Shown: positions 40,178-48,839, counted from the first letter of the stretch. The stretch: DNA of 50,182 nucleotides from an uncultured Pseudogracilibacillus sp. (GCA_937974845.1 CALJVC010000103.1:1-50182), one strand, 5' to 3'. A program made the numbers and translations. The notes: generated by a model not told the origin, from the sequence alone.

Positions 40178-43100
40178 AGTTATTACGTTTATCGATGACA
40201 GCCTTTGGGCCTTATAAAGATACCGAAGTTATTGATTTTACCCAATTAGGAGACCGGAAGTTGTTTGTTATTTCTGGGGATACTGGAGCGGGAAAGACAA
40301 CGATTTTCGACGCGATTACCTTCGCCTTGTATGGAAGTGCTAGCGGTTCTGATCGGGAAAATGTTCAGATGTTAAGAAGTGATTTTGCTGATGATCAGGT
40401 ACATACGGCGGTAGAACTACTTTTCCAAGTGCATCATCGACAATTTCGCGTCTTACGCCAATTAGGCCATGTAAAGGAAGGAAACAAGACGAAGACCGGT
40501 GAGCGTTACGAATTATATGAACTTGTCAATGGGGAAGAAATACCTGCTGTTGATCGACAGATAGTTACTGAAATTAATGCCAAAATCGAAGAGATCATCG
40601 GATTAACAGAAGACCAGTTTAAACAAATTGTCATGCTACCTCAAGGGGAGTTTCGGAAACTTTTGACCTCGGATACGGAAAATAAAGAGGAAATTTTACG
40701 GAGAATTTTCCGTACGGAACGGTATAAAGAAATGACTGAACGTTTACGCCTCCAACTCCAAGAACTAAAGGAAGAATACCTTAGCCAAAAGGAGTGGTTG
40801 ACGAGCACGATAGAAAATCTTTCCCAAAACTTCCCTAGGCGGGAAGCAAGTCCTTTATTTGCAGAACTGGATAAAGAGCACCATCATATTGAAAGAATTT
40901 TACAGTTCCTCGAAGTTGAGAAAGAGGTTTATGAAGTTTCTATGGCAAAGGCAGAAAAAGATTATGAATCCTATGTTCGTCGTTATGAAGCCCAACAAAA
41001 AGAGATTACGTATCAAGAAATGATCAATGAACAATTTAAGCAATTGAAAGAAAGTAAGCAGAAACTAATAGATTTAGAAGGGGAAAGGGAAGCAGTCGAA
41101 GAGAAGAAAAAGAAAATTGCCCGTGCCCAGGAAGCAATTCATATTTTACCCTTCGAACAACAATTTATAGAGCAACTTAAGGATACTGAACAGTTAGAGA
41201 ATAGCTTACAAGAAGAGCAAGCCCTTTTTCTCCATTTAACGGACAATTATAAGAAAGCGCAACAACTTTATGAGGAAGCGGTAATGCAAAAGCCTGAACG
41301 GGAAGCGCTCTTTGAACAATTACATACGTATGAGGGTTATGTGCCGACGGTCCAAAGTATACAAAAAGAAGAACTTGCTTTACAAGCGCTGGAGGAAAAA
41401 GTGAAGGAATTAGAAGTAGCGTGTAAACAAGCAAAAATAAAAATGGAACAAAAAGAAATGGAGTTGAAGGAAAGTCAACAGAAATACCGTGAGTATGCTG
41501 AACGTTTAAAAGACTTTTCTAACGTTAACAGATCCTTTCATACAGCCACGAGAAATTTTGAAAAGTGGCAAAGGTTGAAGGAAGAAGCCGAGAACTTTCA
41601 TAAGTATAGACGGCGTTATCAATCGACGAAAGACGTTTTTGTTAAAGAGGAAGCTCGCTTCCATCAACTTGAGGAAAGGTGGCTCGCACAACAGGCAGCT
41701 GTCTTAGCGAGTAATTTAGAAGAAGGGGATGCTTGTCCAGTTTGTGGAAGCACCCACCATCCTGCAAAACAAAGGCCGGATTCAACTTTAGTAACAGAAC
41801 ACCAATTAGACGGAGCGAAGAAGGTCTACCTTTCGGCACAAACGACTTATTTACAAGCAAAGGCCCAGTATGAAAACCAAGAATCTGTCTTATTAAGTTT
41901 AAAAGAAGAGCTTGGAATTCAAGGTGAAATTACTTTACAAAAAGTAAAAGAAATCCTTTCCTCTCAGGAAGAAAACTTGCAAGAAAAGAAGAAACAATAC
42001 GAAACTTTGCTCGAGGACTATGAAAAGATGCAAAACTTGAGGAAGGTAATAGAGGAAAAAGAACATTCTCTTTCCCAAATGGAAAACGATTGGAAAGCTT
42101 TAGAACGGAACTTTCAAGAAGCAAATCAACAACGAGTCGCAAAAAAAGCGACCTTTAATGAGAGAATTCGTACGATTCCAGAAGCCTATCGTGATTTATC
42201 TAAGTTAGAAGAGAACCTTCGTTATTTAAAGAAAAAAATAGCCCAGATCGATGCGAAAATCGAGGAAGCGGAACAGCGGTTACGCGATGCCGATACAGCC
42301 TATAAAAGGAAGGAAGTGTACTTAGATTCTTTAGAAAAACAATTAAAAAAGGCTAAAGAACGTTTGCAGACGAAGAAAGCAATCTTTCAAGAAAAGGTTC
42401 GTCAGGCGCACTTTGATACTATTGACGCTTACCGTGAAGCAAGACTCGATGACAATGTATTACAAACTTTGATCGCTGATGTAGAAAGCTACCAAGAATC
42501 TATAAGCAGGCTTAAACAAAAGGTCGATGATTTAGAAAGAAAATTAGAAAATAAACAGAGCATCGCCCTTGAAACAATGGAGGAAAAGCTACTACAATAT
42601 AAAAGGGAATATGAAGCGGCCTTAGACCGAAAAAATACGTATCAACAATGGCAACGTCAGGCAATTCATTTCATCGAGCAAATAGAGGATTTATATGATA
42701 AAACAAGAAAGCTAGAAAAAGACTTAAGTATTGTTCAAGACGTTTATGAAGTTGTCAGTGGTCAGAATCCGAAAAGAATTTCTTTTGAGCGTTATTTGCA
42801 AATTGACTTTCTCGATCAAATTATCCTAGCAGCGAATGAACGGTTTCGACCATTAACCGATGGGCAATATGCTTTGGTACGTAGTGAACGAACGGAAGCC
42901 TATCGTCGTCAAAGTGGACTAATGATCGATGTCTACGATAGTTATACGGGCCAGCTTCGAGATGTGAAGACCTTATCAGGAGGAGAAAAGTTTCTCGCCT
43001 CCCTCTGTTTAGCCCTTGGTATGTCTGATATTATGCAAAGCTATCAAGGGAACATTCGTATTGATACGATGTTTATCGATGAAGGTTTCGGCTCTTTAGA

Positions 43101-43269
43101 TGAAGAGTCCCGTCATAAATCGATCGATGCTTTAATAAAGATTCAAGAAAGCGGTCGGGTAATTGGTGTTATTTCCCACGTACAGGAGGTAAAACAGTTA
43201 TTTCCGGCCCGTTTAGAAGTAAGAAAAACAAAAGAAGGTTATAGTAAGACGAAGTTCGTGTTAAAATGA
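40174..43269 (+). CDS. sbcC: Exonuclease subunit SbcC (Rad50-type ATPase)
   Basis: The SMC-like partner of SbcD, 1031 residues. Walker A SGDTGAGKTTIFDAI (34-48), two long coiled coils meeting at the zinc hook CPVC near residue 520, then the signature LSGGEKFLASLCLALG (about 934) and Walker B DTMFIDEGFGSLDEES (about 965-980). All ATPase elements are present, so it should be functional. Translationally coupled to sbcD. Confidence 0.97.
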   Translation: MKLLRLSMTAFGPYKDTEVIDFTQLGDRKLFVISGDTGAGKTTIFDAITFALYGSASGSDRENVQMLRSDFADDQVHTAVELLFQVHHRQFRVLRQLGHVKEGNKTKTGERYELYELVNGEEIPAVDRQIVTEINAKIEEIIGLTEDQFKQIVMLPQGEFRKLLTSDTENKEEILRRIFRTERYKEMTERLRLQLQELKEEYLSQKEWLTSTIENLSQNFPRREASPLFAELDKEHHHIERILQFLEVEKEVYEVSMAKAEKDYESYVRRYEAQQKEITYQEMINEQFKQLKESKQKLIDLEGEREAVEEKKKKIARAQEAIHILPFEQQFIEQLKDTEQLENSLQEEQALFLHLTDNYKKAQQLYEEAVMQKPEREALFEQLHTYEGYVPTVQSIQKEELALQALEEKVKELEVACKQAKIKMEQKEMELKESQQKYREYAERLKDFSNVNRSFHTATRNFEKWQRLKEEAENFHKYRRRYQSTKDVFVKEEARFHQLEERWLAQQAAVLASNLEEGDACPVCGSTHHPAKQRPDSTLVTEHQLDGAKKVYLSAQTTYLQAKAQYENQESVLLSLKEELGIQGEITLQKVKEILSSQEENLQEKKKQYETLLEDYEKMQNLRKVIEEKEHSLSQMENDWKALERNFQEANQQRVAKKATFNERIRTIPEAYRDLSKLEENLRYLKKKIAQIDAKIEEAEQRLRDADTAYKRKEVYLDSLEKQLKKAKERLQTKKAIFQEKVRQAHFDTIDAYREARLDDNVLQTLIADVESYQESISRLKQKVDDLERKLENKQSIALETMEEKLLQYKREYEAALDRKNTYQQWQRQAIHFIEQIEDLYDKTRKLEKDLSIVQDVYEVVSGQNPKRISFERYLQIDFLDQIILAANERFRPLTDGQYALVRSERTEAYRRQSGLMIDVYDSYTGQLRDVKTLSGGEKFLASLCLALGMSDIMQSYQGNIRIDTMFIDEGFGSLDEESRHKSIDALIKIQESGRVIGVISHVQEVKQLFPARLEVRKTKEGYSKTKFVLK

Positions 43270-43300
43270 TTTTAATAAGAAAGAGAGAGGAAAAGTTAGA

Positions 43301-43663
43301 GTGGCTAGAATTTTAATTACGGATGATGCGATGTTTATGCGAATGCAATTGAAAGGTATTTTAACTAGCTTAGGTCATGAAGTCATAGGAGAAGCGGAGG
43401 ATGGTTTAGAGGCCGTCGAAAAGAATAAAGAGTTACGTCCAGACATTATAACAATGGATATTACGATGCCAAATATGAATGGGACAGAAGCTGTAAGGGA
43501 AATTCGAAAAACGGATTCTAAAGTGAAAATTATTATGTGTTCCGCTATGGGACAACAAAGGATGGTAGTAGAGGCGATTGAAGCTGGTGCCCAAGATTTT
43601 ATTGTTAAACCCTTTACTCCAGAGCGGATAAAAGAAGCCATCGACAACGTTTTATCCTTGTAA
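43301..43663 (+). CDS. CheY-like single-domain response regulator
   Basis: A 120-residue receiver domain with Asp8-Asp9, phosphoacceptor Asp53 (TMDITMPNMNG), IMCSAMGQQRMVVEAIEAGAQDFIVKPF and no output domain. The IMCSAMGQQ and DFIVKPF segments are very close to B. subtilis CheY, which couples receptors to the flagellar switch. Here it is alone after sbcC, away from a che operon, so it may be either the only CheY or a second copy. GTG start after AGAGAGGAAAAG. Confidence 0.85.
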   Translation: MARILITDDAMFMRMQLKGILTSLGHEVIGEAEDGLEAVEKNKELRPDIITMDITMPNMNGTEAVREIRKTDSKVKIIMCSAMGQQRMVVEAIEAGAQDFIVKPFTPERIKEAIDNVLSL

Positions 43664-43690
43664 TAAGATAAAGGACTTGGTATAAAGTTT

Positions 43691-43723
43691 GGAAGGATTG
43701 GTCATGACCAATCCTTCCTTTTT
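43691..43723. terminator. Perfect-palindrome terminator
   Basis: GGAAGGATTGGTCA joined directly to its complement (28 bases, no unpaired loop) and followed by TTTTTAATTT. It lies between convergent cheY-like and rocD genes. Confidence 0.85.
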
Positions 43724-43757
43724 AATTTATTATCTAATAGAGCTTTTCAAAGGAATA

Positions 43758-44957
43758 TTAAGTTCGATTGAGAACGTTGTATATTTTTTCTAGAGCCCAG
43801 TCGATTTCGTCCTTTGTAATAATTAATGGTGGTGCAAAGCGAATGACATGTTCGTGGGTTTCTTTACAGAGCAACCCTTCTTTCATAAGTGCTTCACAGT
43901 AAGGTCGGGCAGGTTCCTTTAATTCCATACCGATGAAAAGTCCCTTACCCCTAACCTCTTTAATAATCGGGTTGTTAATTTTCTTTAATTGTTCTTGTAA
44001 ATATGCACCTAATTCAAGGGAACGGGTGGCTAAATCCTCTTCTTCCAATACTTCGAGGGCAGCGATAGATACCGCAGCAGCTAAGGGATTTCCGCCAAAG
44101 GTTGAACCGTGAGAACCAGGGTTAAAGACACCGAGAATCTCTTCATTGGCTAGAACACAGGATATAGGAAATACCCCGCCTCCGAGGGCTTTTCCTAAAA
44201 TAATAACGTCTGGTTCTACCCCCTCCCAGTCCGAAGCTAGTCTTTTTCCGCTCCTACCTAATCCGGCTTGAATTTCGTCAGCAATAAAAAGTACATTCTC
44301 TTTCTTACAGACTTCATAGGCTTCTTTTAAATAACCTTCGGGTGGAACGATGATTCCGGCCTCTCCTTGGATAGGCTCAAGGAGGAAAGCAGCAGTATTT
44401 TCTGTAATTGCCTCCCGTAAGGCTTCTATGTCACCGTAGGGAATGACCTTAATGCCTGGGAGTAAGGGTTCAAAGCCTCTTTGGTATTCCTTTTCAGAAG
44501 AAAGGGAAACAGCGGCCATCGTCCGACCGTGGAAGTTTCCTTCACAAGCAATGATCTCAGCCTTTCCAGGTTCAACTCCTTTTACGTCGTAAGCCCAGCG
44601 CCGAGCAGCTTTAATAGCTGTTTCAACCGCTTCAGCCCCTGTATTCATTGGTAAAACCATATCCTTATTCATTAGTTGACAGATCTTTTCGTACCATGGT
44701 CCGAGCTGGTCATTATGGAAGGCACGGGAGGTAAGGGTCACCTTGTCTGCCTGTTTCTTTAAAGCATCGATAATTTTAGGATGGCGATGCCCTTGATTTA
44801 CGGCCGAGTAGGCACTGAGAAAGTCCATATAACGATTTCCTTCCGGATCCTTCACCCATACCCCTTCTGCCTCTTGAATGACAACAGGTAAGGGGAGGTA
44901 ATTCCGTGCACCGTAGGTTTCTGTTTGTTGTATGATCGTTTGACTACTGTCTTGCAT
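43758..44957 (-). CDS. rocD: Ornithine aminotransferase RocD
   Basis: A 399-residue class-III aminotransferase converting ornithine to glutamate-5-semialdehyde in arginine catabolism and proline metabolism. The PLP Lys is Lys256 (ILGKALGGGVFP), with FIADEIQAGLGRSGK supplying the cofactor Asp and NTGAEAVETAIK at 105-116. YGARNYLPLPVVI at the N-terminus separates OAT from related enzymes. GGAGGGATCTT precedes the ATG. It is not in a roc operon here. Confidence 0.93.
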   Translation of the reverse strand: MQDSSQTIIQQTETYGARNYLPLPVVIQEAEGVWVKDPEGNRYMDFLSAYSAVNQGHRHPKIIDALKKQADKVTLTSRAFHNDQLGPWYEKICQLMNKDMVLPMNTGAEAVETAIKAARRWAYDVKGVEPGKAEIIACEGNFHGRTMAAVSLSSEKEYQRGFEPLLPGIKVIPYGDIEALREAITENTAAFLLEPIQGEAGIIVPPEGYLKEAYEVCKKENVLFIADEIQAGLGRSGKRLASDWEGVEPDVIILGKALGGGVFPISCVLANEEILGVFNPGSHGSTFGGNPLAAAVSIAALEVLEEEDLATRSLELGAYLQEQLKKINNPIIKEVRGKGLFIGMELKEPARPYCEALMKEGLLCKETHEHVIRFAPPLIITKDEIDWALEKIYNVLNRT

Positions 44958-45044
44958 AAGATCCCTCCGTTCTATTCTTATTATAACATTACTAAAATAG
45001 TCAAAGGATGTCTATATTAGTTAATGGTTTAGTTAATATTGTTA

Positions 45045-45053
45045 TGTTATAAT
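45045..45053 (+). promoter_or_regulatory. Extended -10 promoter for yisL
   Basis: TGTTATAAT is an extended -10 element about 50 bases before the TTG start at 45101. No strong -35 is seen. Confidence 0.4.
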
Positions 45054-45100
45054 GATTATTGTTTAAGAGAATCACTAAAAAGAGGAGAGGAGTTATAGAA

Positions 45101-45457
45101 TTGGCACATTTACATATAACTGGATGGGTGATTGCGGTTATCCTAGTTTTTGTTGTAAGCAACCTTTATAAAAAAGGAAAGGAAAAATCAGGTAAAATCT
45201 GGCATATGATTTTACGCCTGATTTACTTAGTCATCCTGTTTTCAGGTATTTCATTGTTCTTTGCTTACAATGAAAAGCCGGGTTTACTGTTCCTTAAAGT
45301 TCTCGTAGGTCTTTGGGTGATTACTGCTATGGAAATGGTGACGATCAAAACAAACAAAAAGTTACCTACCAAGTCTTGGTGGATTCAGTTTGTTATCGCC
45401 TTAGTGCTCGCTTTAATTTTAGGTTTTGGCATGTTACCCTTAGGGGTTTTACCTTAA
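45101..45457 (+). CDS. yisL: UPF0344 membrane protein YisL
   Basis: A 118-residue integral membrane protein with four hydrophobic segments. The start (initiator then AHLHITGWVIAVIL) aligns with B. subtilis YisL (MTHLHITTWVVAL...), and HMILRLIYLVIL is shared. The start is a TTG eight bases after GAGAGGAG; a longer TTG frame would begin upstream of this site. Function unknown. Confidence 0.88.
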   Translation: MAHLHITGWVIAVILVFVVSNLYKKGKEKSGKIWHMILRLIYLVILFSGISLFFAYNEKPGLLFLKVLVGLWVITAMEMVTIKTNKKLPTKSWWIQFVIALVLALILGFGMLPLGVLP

Positions 45458-45486
45458 TTAGTAAAAGAATGAATAAAAAAAGAATG

Positions 45487-45548
45487 AAGCTTACCCTTAT
45501 TTAGCTAACCTATTATCGGCTTACTAAATATTGTGGTAAGCTTTTCTT
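45487..45548 (+). terminator. Long hairpin terminator after yisL
   Basis: AAGCTTACC and GGTAAGCTT close a 57-base structure with an inner ATTTAG/CTAAAT stem, followed by TTCTTT. Confidence 0.6.
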
Positions 45549-45578
45549 TAAAAGAATTTTTTCTAGGAGTTGTATAAA

Positions 45579-47093
45579 ATGAAAAGACGATTCCTGCTGT
45601 TCTTTTTTCTTTTTACCTTATTATTGATAACGCTTACAAAAGAAGTTTATGCAGAGCTATCCAAAGGAGATGCTTCCATCAAACAGGAAGTAATTTACGA
45701 TTTATTAGTAGATCGCTACCATAATTTAGACCGAAAAGGTGAGGAAGAAGTAGATATAAACGATCCTTTTCATTATCATGGGGGAGATTTTAAAGGAATT
45801 ACAGCTCAATTAGAAGAGATAAAGCACAATGGCTTTACTGTTCTTTCCTTATCTTCGGTTTTTGCCAATGCTTCGGAAGGTTATCACGGTTATTGGATAG
45901 AAGACTTTTACAAGATTGAGGAACAATTCGGTGGTCTTGAGGACTTGAAGGAGTTAATAGAAACCGCTCATGAAAAGGACTTGAAGGTCATATTAGAATT
46001 TGTTCCGAACTATGTGTCCGTCTCAAGTCCTTTAGTTGCGGAAAAGTTAGAGAAGGATTGGTTTACAGAAGTAAAGGCAGAGCCGACTAAGGCTACAAGC
46101 TGGTTAGATCAAGTACTACAATTTAACCATCAAAAGGAAGAGGTAAGGGAGTATTTACTCGATGTCGCTCTTTATTGGATCGAAACTTTATCTATCGATG
46201 GATATAAAATACACGCGGCCGATCAAGCCGATGAGGCTTTTATTAAGGAATTAACAGAAAGGATTAAAAAGGTTTATCCAGACTTTTATATACTAGTTAC
46301 TTCCTTGCAGGGAGCTTCTTTAGAAAAGTTTTGCCAAACGGAGACGATCGATGCAATTGAAGATGAGGGATTACGAAAGGAATTAGTTGCTGTATTTAGT
46401 CAAGCAGATGTTCCGGTGAGTCGATTTACGGATTATATGAAAAAATTTTCCTGTGATAAGTTTTTGTTAAAGGTCGATGATCGCCAAAGCCCCCGTTTTT
46501 CTCAACGAGTTGCCGAAGAGGGGAGAAACCATTTAACAACTTGGAAATTAGCTTTATCGATGCTTTACTTTTCTCCCGGAATTCCGTTAATCTATCAAGG
46601 TTCCGAGGTTCCGATGTATGGTGCTAGTTATCCAGAGAGTGAACAATTAGTCGATCTAATTCGAAAGGATCCAGATCTTGTACAAGTGTTTCAACGGGTT
46701 GGGGCAGCTAAGGAGGCCTTTCCCGCCCTATCCTATGGGAGTTGGGAAGAAATCGCCGTAGAGGGAGCGTTTAGTATCTTTAAACGGGAATGGCAAGGGG
46801 AGACAGTGTATGTAGCGGTTAATAATGGTAGTGAGTCCCATTATGTTGCTTTAGAAAATATCGAAGCAGGTCAACAACTCCGAGGACTATTTTATGACGA
46901 TACGGTCCGCGCCGACGCTGAAGGGAAGTTTTATATCGGTTTGGATCGGGAAACCGCTGATATATTTGTACTAGAAGAAGACGAGGGCATTCATTGGGGA
47001 TTCATTCTACTTCTTAGCCTTATTATGCTAGGCTTTTTAGCGGGTCTATTTTATTTGTCCCTTAGAGAACGAAAACGGAAAAGTTTATCATAG
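45579..47093 (+). CDS. Membrane-anchored GH13 alpha-amylase-like protein lacking catalytic residues
   Basis: A 504-residue exported protein: signal peptide (1-25), GH13 barrel, beta-rich C domain (about 390-465), and a C-terminal membrane anchor (473-495) with a basic tail. GH13 fold marks are clear: FHYHGGDFKGI, EGYHGYWIEDFYKIEEQFGG (99-118) and YFSPGIPLIYQGSEVPMYG. The catalytic positions are replaced: region II DGYKIHAADQ has His212 instead of the nucleophile Asp and Lys210 instead of Arg; region III YILVTSLQG has Ser242 instead of Glu; region IV VDDRQSPRF has Gln303 instead of the stabilising Asp. It probably cannot hydrolyse glucans and may bind carbohydrate. ATG at 45579 after AGGAG. 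Confidence 0.8.
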   Translation: MKRRFLLFFFLFTLLLITLTKEVYAELSKGDASIKQEVIYDLLVDRYHNLDRKGEEEVDINDPFHYHGGDFKGITAQLEEIKHNGFTVLSLSSVFANASEGYHGYWIEDFYKIEEQFGGLEDLKELIETAHEKDLKVILEFVPNYVSVSSPLVAEKLEKDWFTEVKAEPTKATSWLDQVLQFNHQKEEVREYLLDVALYWIETLSIDGYKIHAADQADEAFIKELTERIKKVYPDFYILVTSLQGASLEKFCQTETIDAIEDEGLRKELVAVFSQADVPVSRFTDYMKKFSCDKFLLKVDDRQSPRFSQRVAEEGRNHLTTWKLALSMLYFSPGIPLIYQGSEVPMYGASYPESEQLVDLIRKDPDLVQVFQRVGAAKEAFPALSYGSWEEIAVEGAFSIFKREWQGETVYVAVNNGSESHYVALENIEAGQQLRGLFYDDTVRADAEGKFYIGLDRETADIFVLEEDEGIHWGFILLLSLIMLGFLAGLFYLSLRERKRKSLS

Positions 47094-47097
47094 TTGG

Positions 47098-47128
47098 CTT
47101 AAAAGAAAAAGGTGGCCAGATGCCACCA
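47098..47128 (-). terminator. Terminator of the Nfu_N gene
   Basis: GGTGGC, five bases, GCCACC; on the minus strand this is followed by TTTTTCTTTTAA. Confidence 0.7.
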
Positions 47129-47133
47129 AGAAA

Positions 47134-47400
47134 TTAATCAAACCCATGTTTTTTAAATACTTCTAATATTTGATCGTTGATATCGTCCCATTCAACATCG
47201 AAAAACTTCGTTACGGTAATAAAATTTTGATAACCGAAGACGTTATCGATGCCGTTAATTTCCATTAAATCATTTAAAATTTCATATTCACTTACGTCAC
47301 CAGGTAAGACAGAGATACTATCTGTCCCTTCAAAAATTATTTTATTCGTTGTGTATTTCATCGCATTTGGGTTTGGTGTTGCTTCTGGACGTACCGACAT
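47134..47400 (-). CDS. Nfu/NifU N-terminal-domain protein
   Basis: An 88-residue protein consisting of the Nfu N-terminal domain alone: VRPEATPNPNAMKYTTNKII at 3-22, then FFDVEWDDINDQILEVFKKHGF at the end. In eukaryotic Nfu this domain precedes the CxxC iron-sulphur scaffold, which is absent here, so it is not itself a cluster scaffold. AGGGATAAT precedes the ATG. Context near yitW, a DUF59 protein tied to SUF-type cluster assembly, is suggestive. Confidence 0.85.
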   Translation of the reverse strand: MSVRPEATPNPNAMKYTTNKIIFEGTDSISVLPGDVSEYEILNDLMEINGIDNVFGYQNFITVTKFFDVEWDDINDQILEVFKKHGFD

Positions 47401-47433
47401 ATTATCCCTCCATCAGATAATGAAACTGTAATG

Positions 47434-47499
47434 ATTCCTACTTAAATGTACCATATTTCTATGTAAAAAACCATTGTACACCTTCGTAGCAGTAGGAAT
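47434..47499. repeat. Nested inverted repeat upstream of the Nfu_N gene
   Basis: ATTCCTACT (47434-47442) pairs with AGTAGGAAT (47491-47499), and a TGTAC/GTACA pair lies inside. It falls in the minus-strand leader or promoter of the Nfu_N gene. Remaining sequence to 47608 contains no gene I can support. Confidence 0.4.
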
Positions 47500-47559
47500 T
47501 AGTAAGTATAAAGATAGGAGATTGGAAGATTTTAGCGGAAAGGGCGGAAAAGAGAGGGA

Positions 47560-47589
47560 AGGTCCTCGCCCTAGCTTTTTAGGACGAGG
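47560..47589 (-). terminator. Terminator of the small-gene pair (weak)
   Basis: On the minus strand, CCTCGTCCT and AGGGCGAGG (one G-U pair) form a 9-bp stem with an eight-base loop, followed by a pyrimidine-rich stretch. Confidence 0.45.
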
Positions 47590-47608
47590 TCGGTGACGAG
47601 TAAAGCAA

Positions 47609-47752
47609 CTATACTTGTAATCGTCTTTTAAATTGTTGCAATCTTTCTTTTTCCTCTTTTGAACTAATAGCTAAGGATGCATGGAAGGCTTTTTTGACGA
47701 TGGTGAGCTCCCAATCCTCTCGGTCGGAGCTCTCTTTGTTCGGTTGCGTCAT
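47609..47752 (-). CDS. Small hypothetical protein (47 aa), second of a pair
   Basis: MTQPNKESSDREDWELTIVK... is a 47-residue charged protein with a predicted helix (KEEKERLQQFKRRLQ) and no recognised domain. The ATG immediately follows the stop codon of the preceding small gene and uses GGAGGT, which overlaps that gene's last codons, as its ribosome site. This tight coupling is strong evidence that both are real. Confidence 0.7.
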   Translation of the reverse strand: MTQPNKESSDREDWELTIVKKAFHASLAISSKEEKERLQQFKRRLQV

Positions 47753-47914
47753 TTAAAAACCTCCGATGGTATGGTTCTTTGTTTCCTTTTCTTTACGTAG
47801 GCTATCCTGTTCTAGAGAGTTGAGCGCTGGAGTATGTTCGACACTTTTTTCGCTTTGTTCGCCCTTCTTTTCTCGATGGTTCATTGCTTTTTTTCGCTCT
47901 TCGTATTCCTTCAT
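47753..47914 (-). CDS. Small hypothetical protein (53 aa), first of a pair
   Basis: MKEYEERKKAMNHREKKGEQ... is a 53-residue, very hydrophilic protein, likely disordered, ending in TIGGF. The ATG is six bases after AAAGGAGG. The stop abuts the ATG of the 47-aa gene. No family recognised. Small genes of this kind near yitU in B. subtilis (for example yizC) occupy a similar place, but I cannot confirm orthology. Confidence 0.7.
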   Translation of the reverse strand: MKEYEERKKAMNHREKKGEQSEKSVEHTPALNSLEQDSLRKEKETKNHTIGGF

Positions 47915-47937
47915 GCTAATCCTCCTTTGTTAACGAT

Positions 47938-47966
47938 AAAAGGTGAGGGATTCACCCTCACCTTTA
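47938..47966. terminator. Terminator of yitU
   Basis: AAAGGTGAGGG, five bases, CCCTCACCTTT: a perfect 11-bp stem. It is followed on the minus strand by TTATCG and on the plus strand by ACTATTTC. Confidence 0.75.
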
Positions 47967-48011
47967 CTATTTCCTAGAACGATTGCTTTATTCAGTTAAT
48001 TATTTTGAATC

Positions 48012-48839
48012 CTATTTGAGCGATAGTTGGAAATAATCTGCTAAAAAGTGGGCGACGCCGTCTTCCTCATTTGACTTTGTAATTTGATCGGCGACATTTT
48101 TTGCTTCATCTACTGCGTTATCCATAGCGACACCGATACCAGCATATTCTAGCATATGTAGGTCATTTCGTTCGTCACCGAAGGCAATGATACGGTTTCT
48201 AGGCACACCATAATAATCGGCTACCTTTTTTAAAGCGATTGCCTTATTCATGCTTTTGTTCATTATTTCGATAATATGGAAGGGAGAACCCCAATTGCGA
48301 TGGTCGATGGTTTCAGCATGGGTATCATTTAAATAACGCGTCAATTGATCTAATTTTTCATATTGTGGATAGACAAGCATTAATGTAGGTTCTTCTATCA
48401 GTTTGTCTTTTAAAGAACCAATTTCAATTTTTCCTTTTTCTTTATGACCTGACTCATAGAAATCGATAATATGTTGATCGAAGCGCTCGACGATAACATG
48501 GTCATATACAGCGGCGAGTAAGTTTTCGGCTTCGAGGCTAAAACTAATTTCAATAATGTCTTTAGCTGTATTCATATCTAGGGGTACATGGTAACTCCCC
48601 CAGTTAGGATCTTTCGGATGGTGGATGAAGGCACCGTTGGAATTGATGAGGGGAGTATTCAAATTGAGTTCATTATAATATAGAATACTCATACGGTTTG
48701 AGCGTCCGGTTGCAATGACGACATAATGTCCTGCCTCAATCAATTGTTGTATGACAAGCTTTGAATAAGCTGAAATTTGTTGGCGTTGATTTAACAATGT
48801 CCCGTCTAGGTCGATAGCAATTAAGTAGCGTTGAACCAA
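48012..48839 (-). CDS. yitU: HAD-superfamily Cof-type phosphatase YitU
   Basis: A 275-residue sugar-phosphate or FMN-type phosphatase of the Cof family. Motif I IAIDLDGTLLN with the nucleophile Asp and acid Asp, motif II VIATGRSN, and motifs III/IV in KKVADYYG...IAFGDERNDLHMLEYAGIGVAMDNA. Some Cof proteins, including YitU in B. subtilis, dephosphorylate flavin precursors. The TTG at 48839 lies six bases after GAGGTG; the GTG of the longer frame is part of that ribosome site. Divergent from yitV, as in B. subtilis. Confidence 0.88.
   Translation of the reverse strand: MVQRYLIAIDLDGTLLNQRQQISAYSKLVIQQLIEAGHYVVIATGRSNRMSILYYNELNLNTPLINSNGAFIHHPKDPNWGSYHVPLDMNTAKDIIEISFSLEAENLLAAVYDHVIVERFDQHIIDFYESGHKEKGKIEIGSLKDKLIEEPTLMLVYPQYEKLDQLTRYLNDTHAETIDHRNWGSPFHIIEIMNKSMNKAIALKKVADYYGVPRNRIIAFGDERNDLHMLEYAGIGVAMDNAVDEAKNVADQITKSNEEDGVAHFLADYFQLSLK

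Noticed and set aside
40900..42750. Repetitive Lys/Glu-rich sequence in sbcC as an independent gene or repeat
   Set aside because: It is the coiled-coil arms of SbcC around the zinc hook, within one continuous reading frame.
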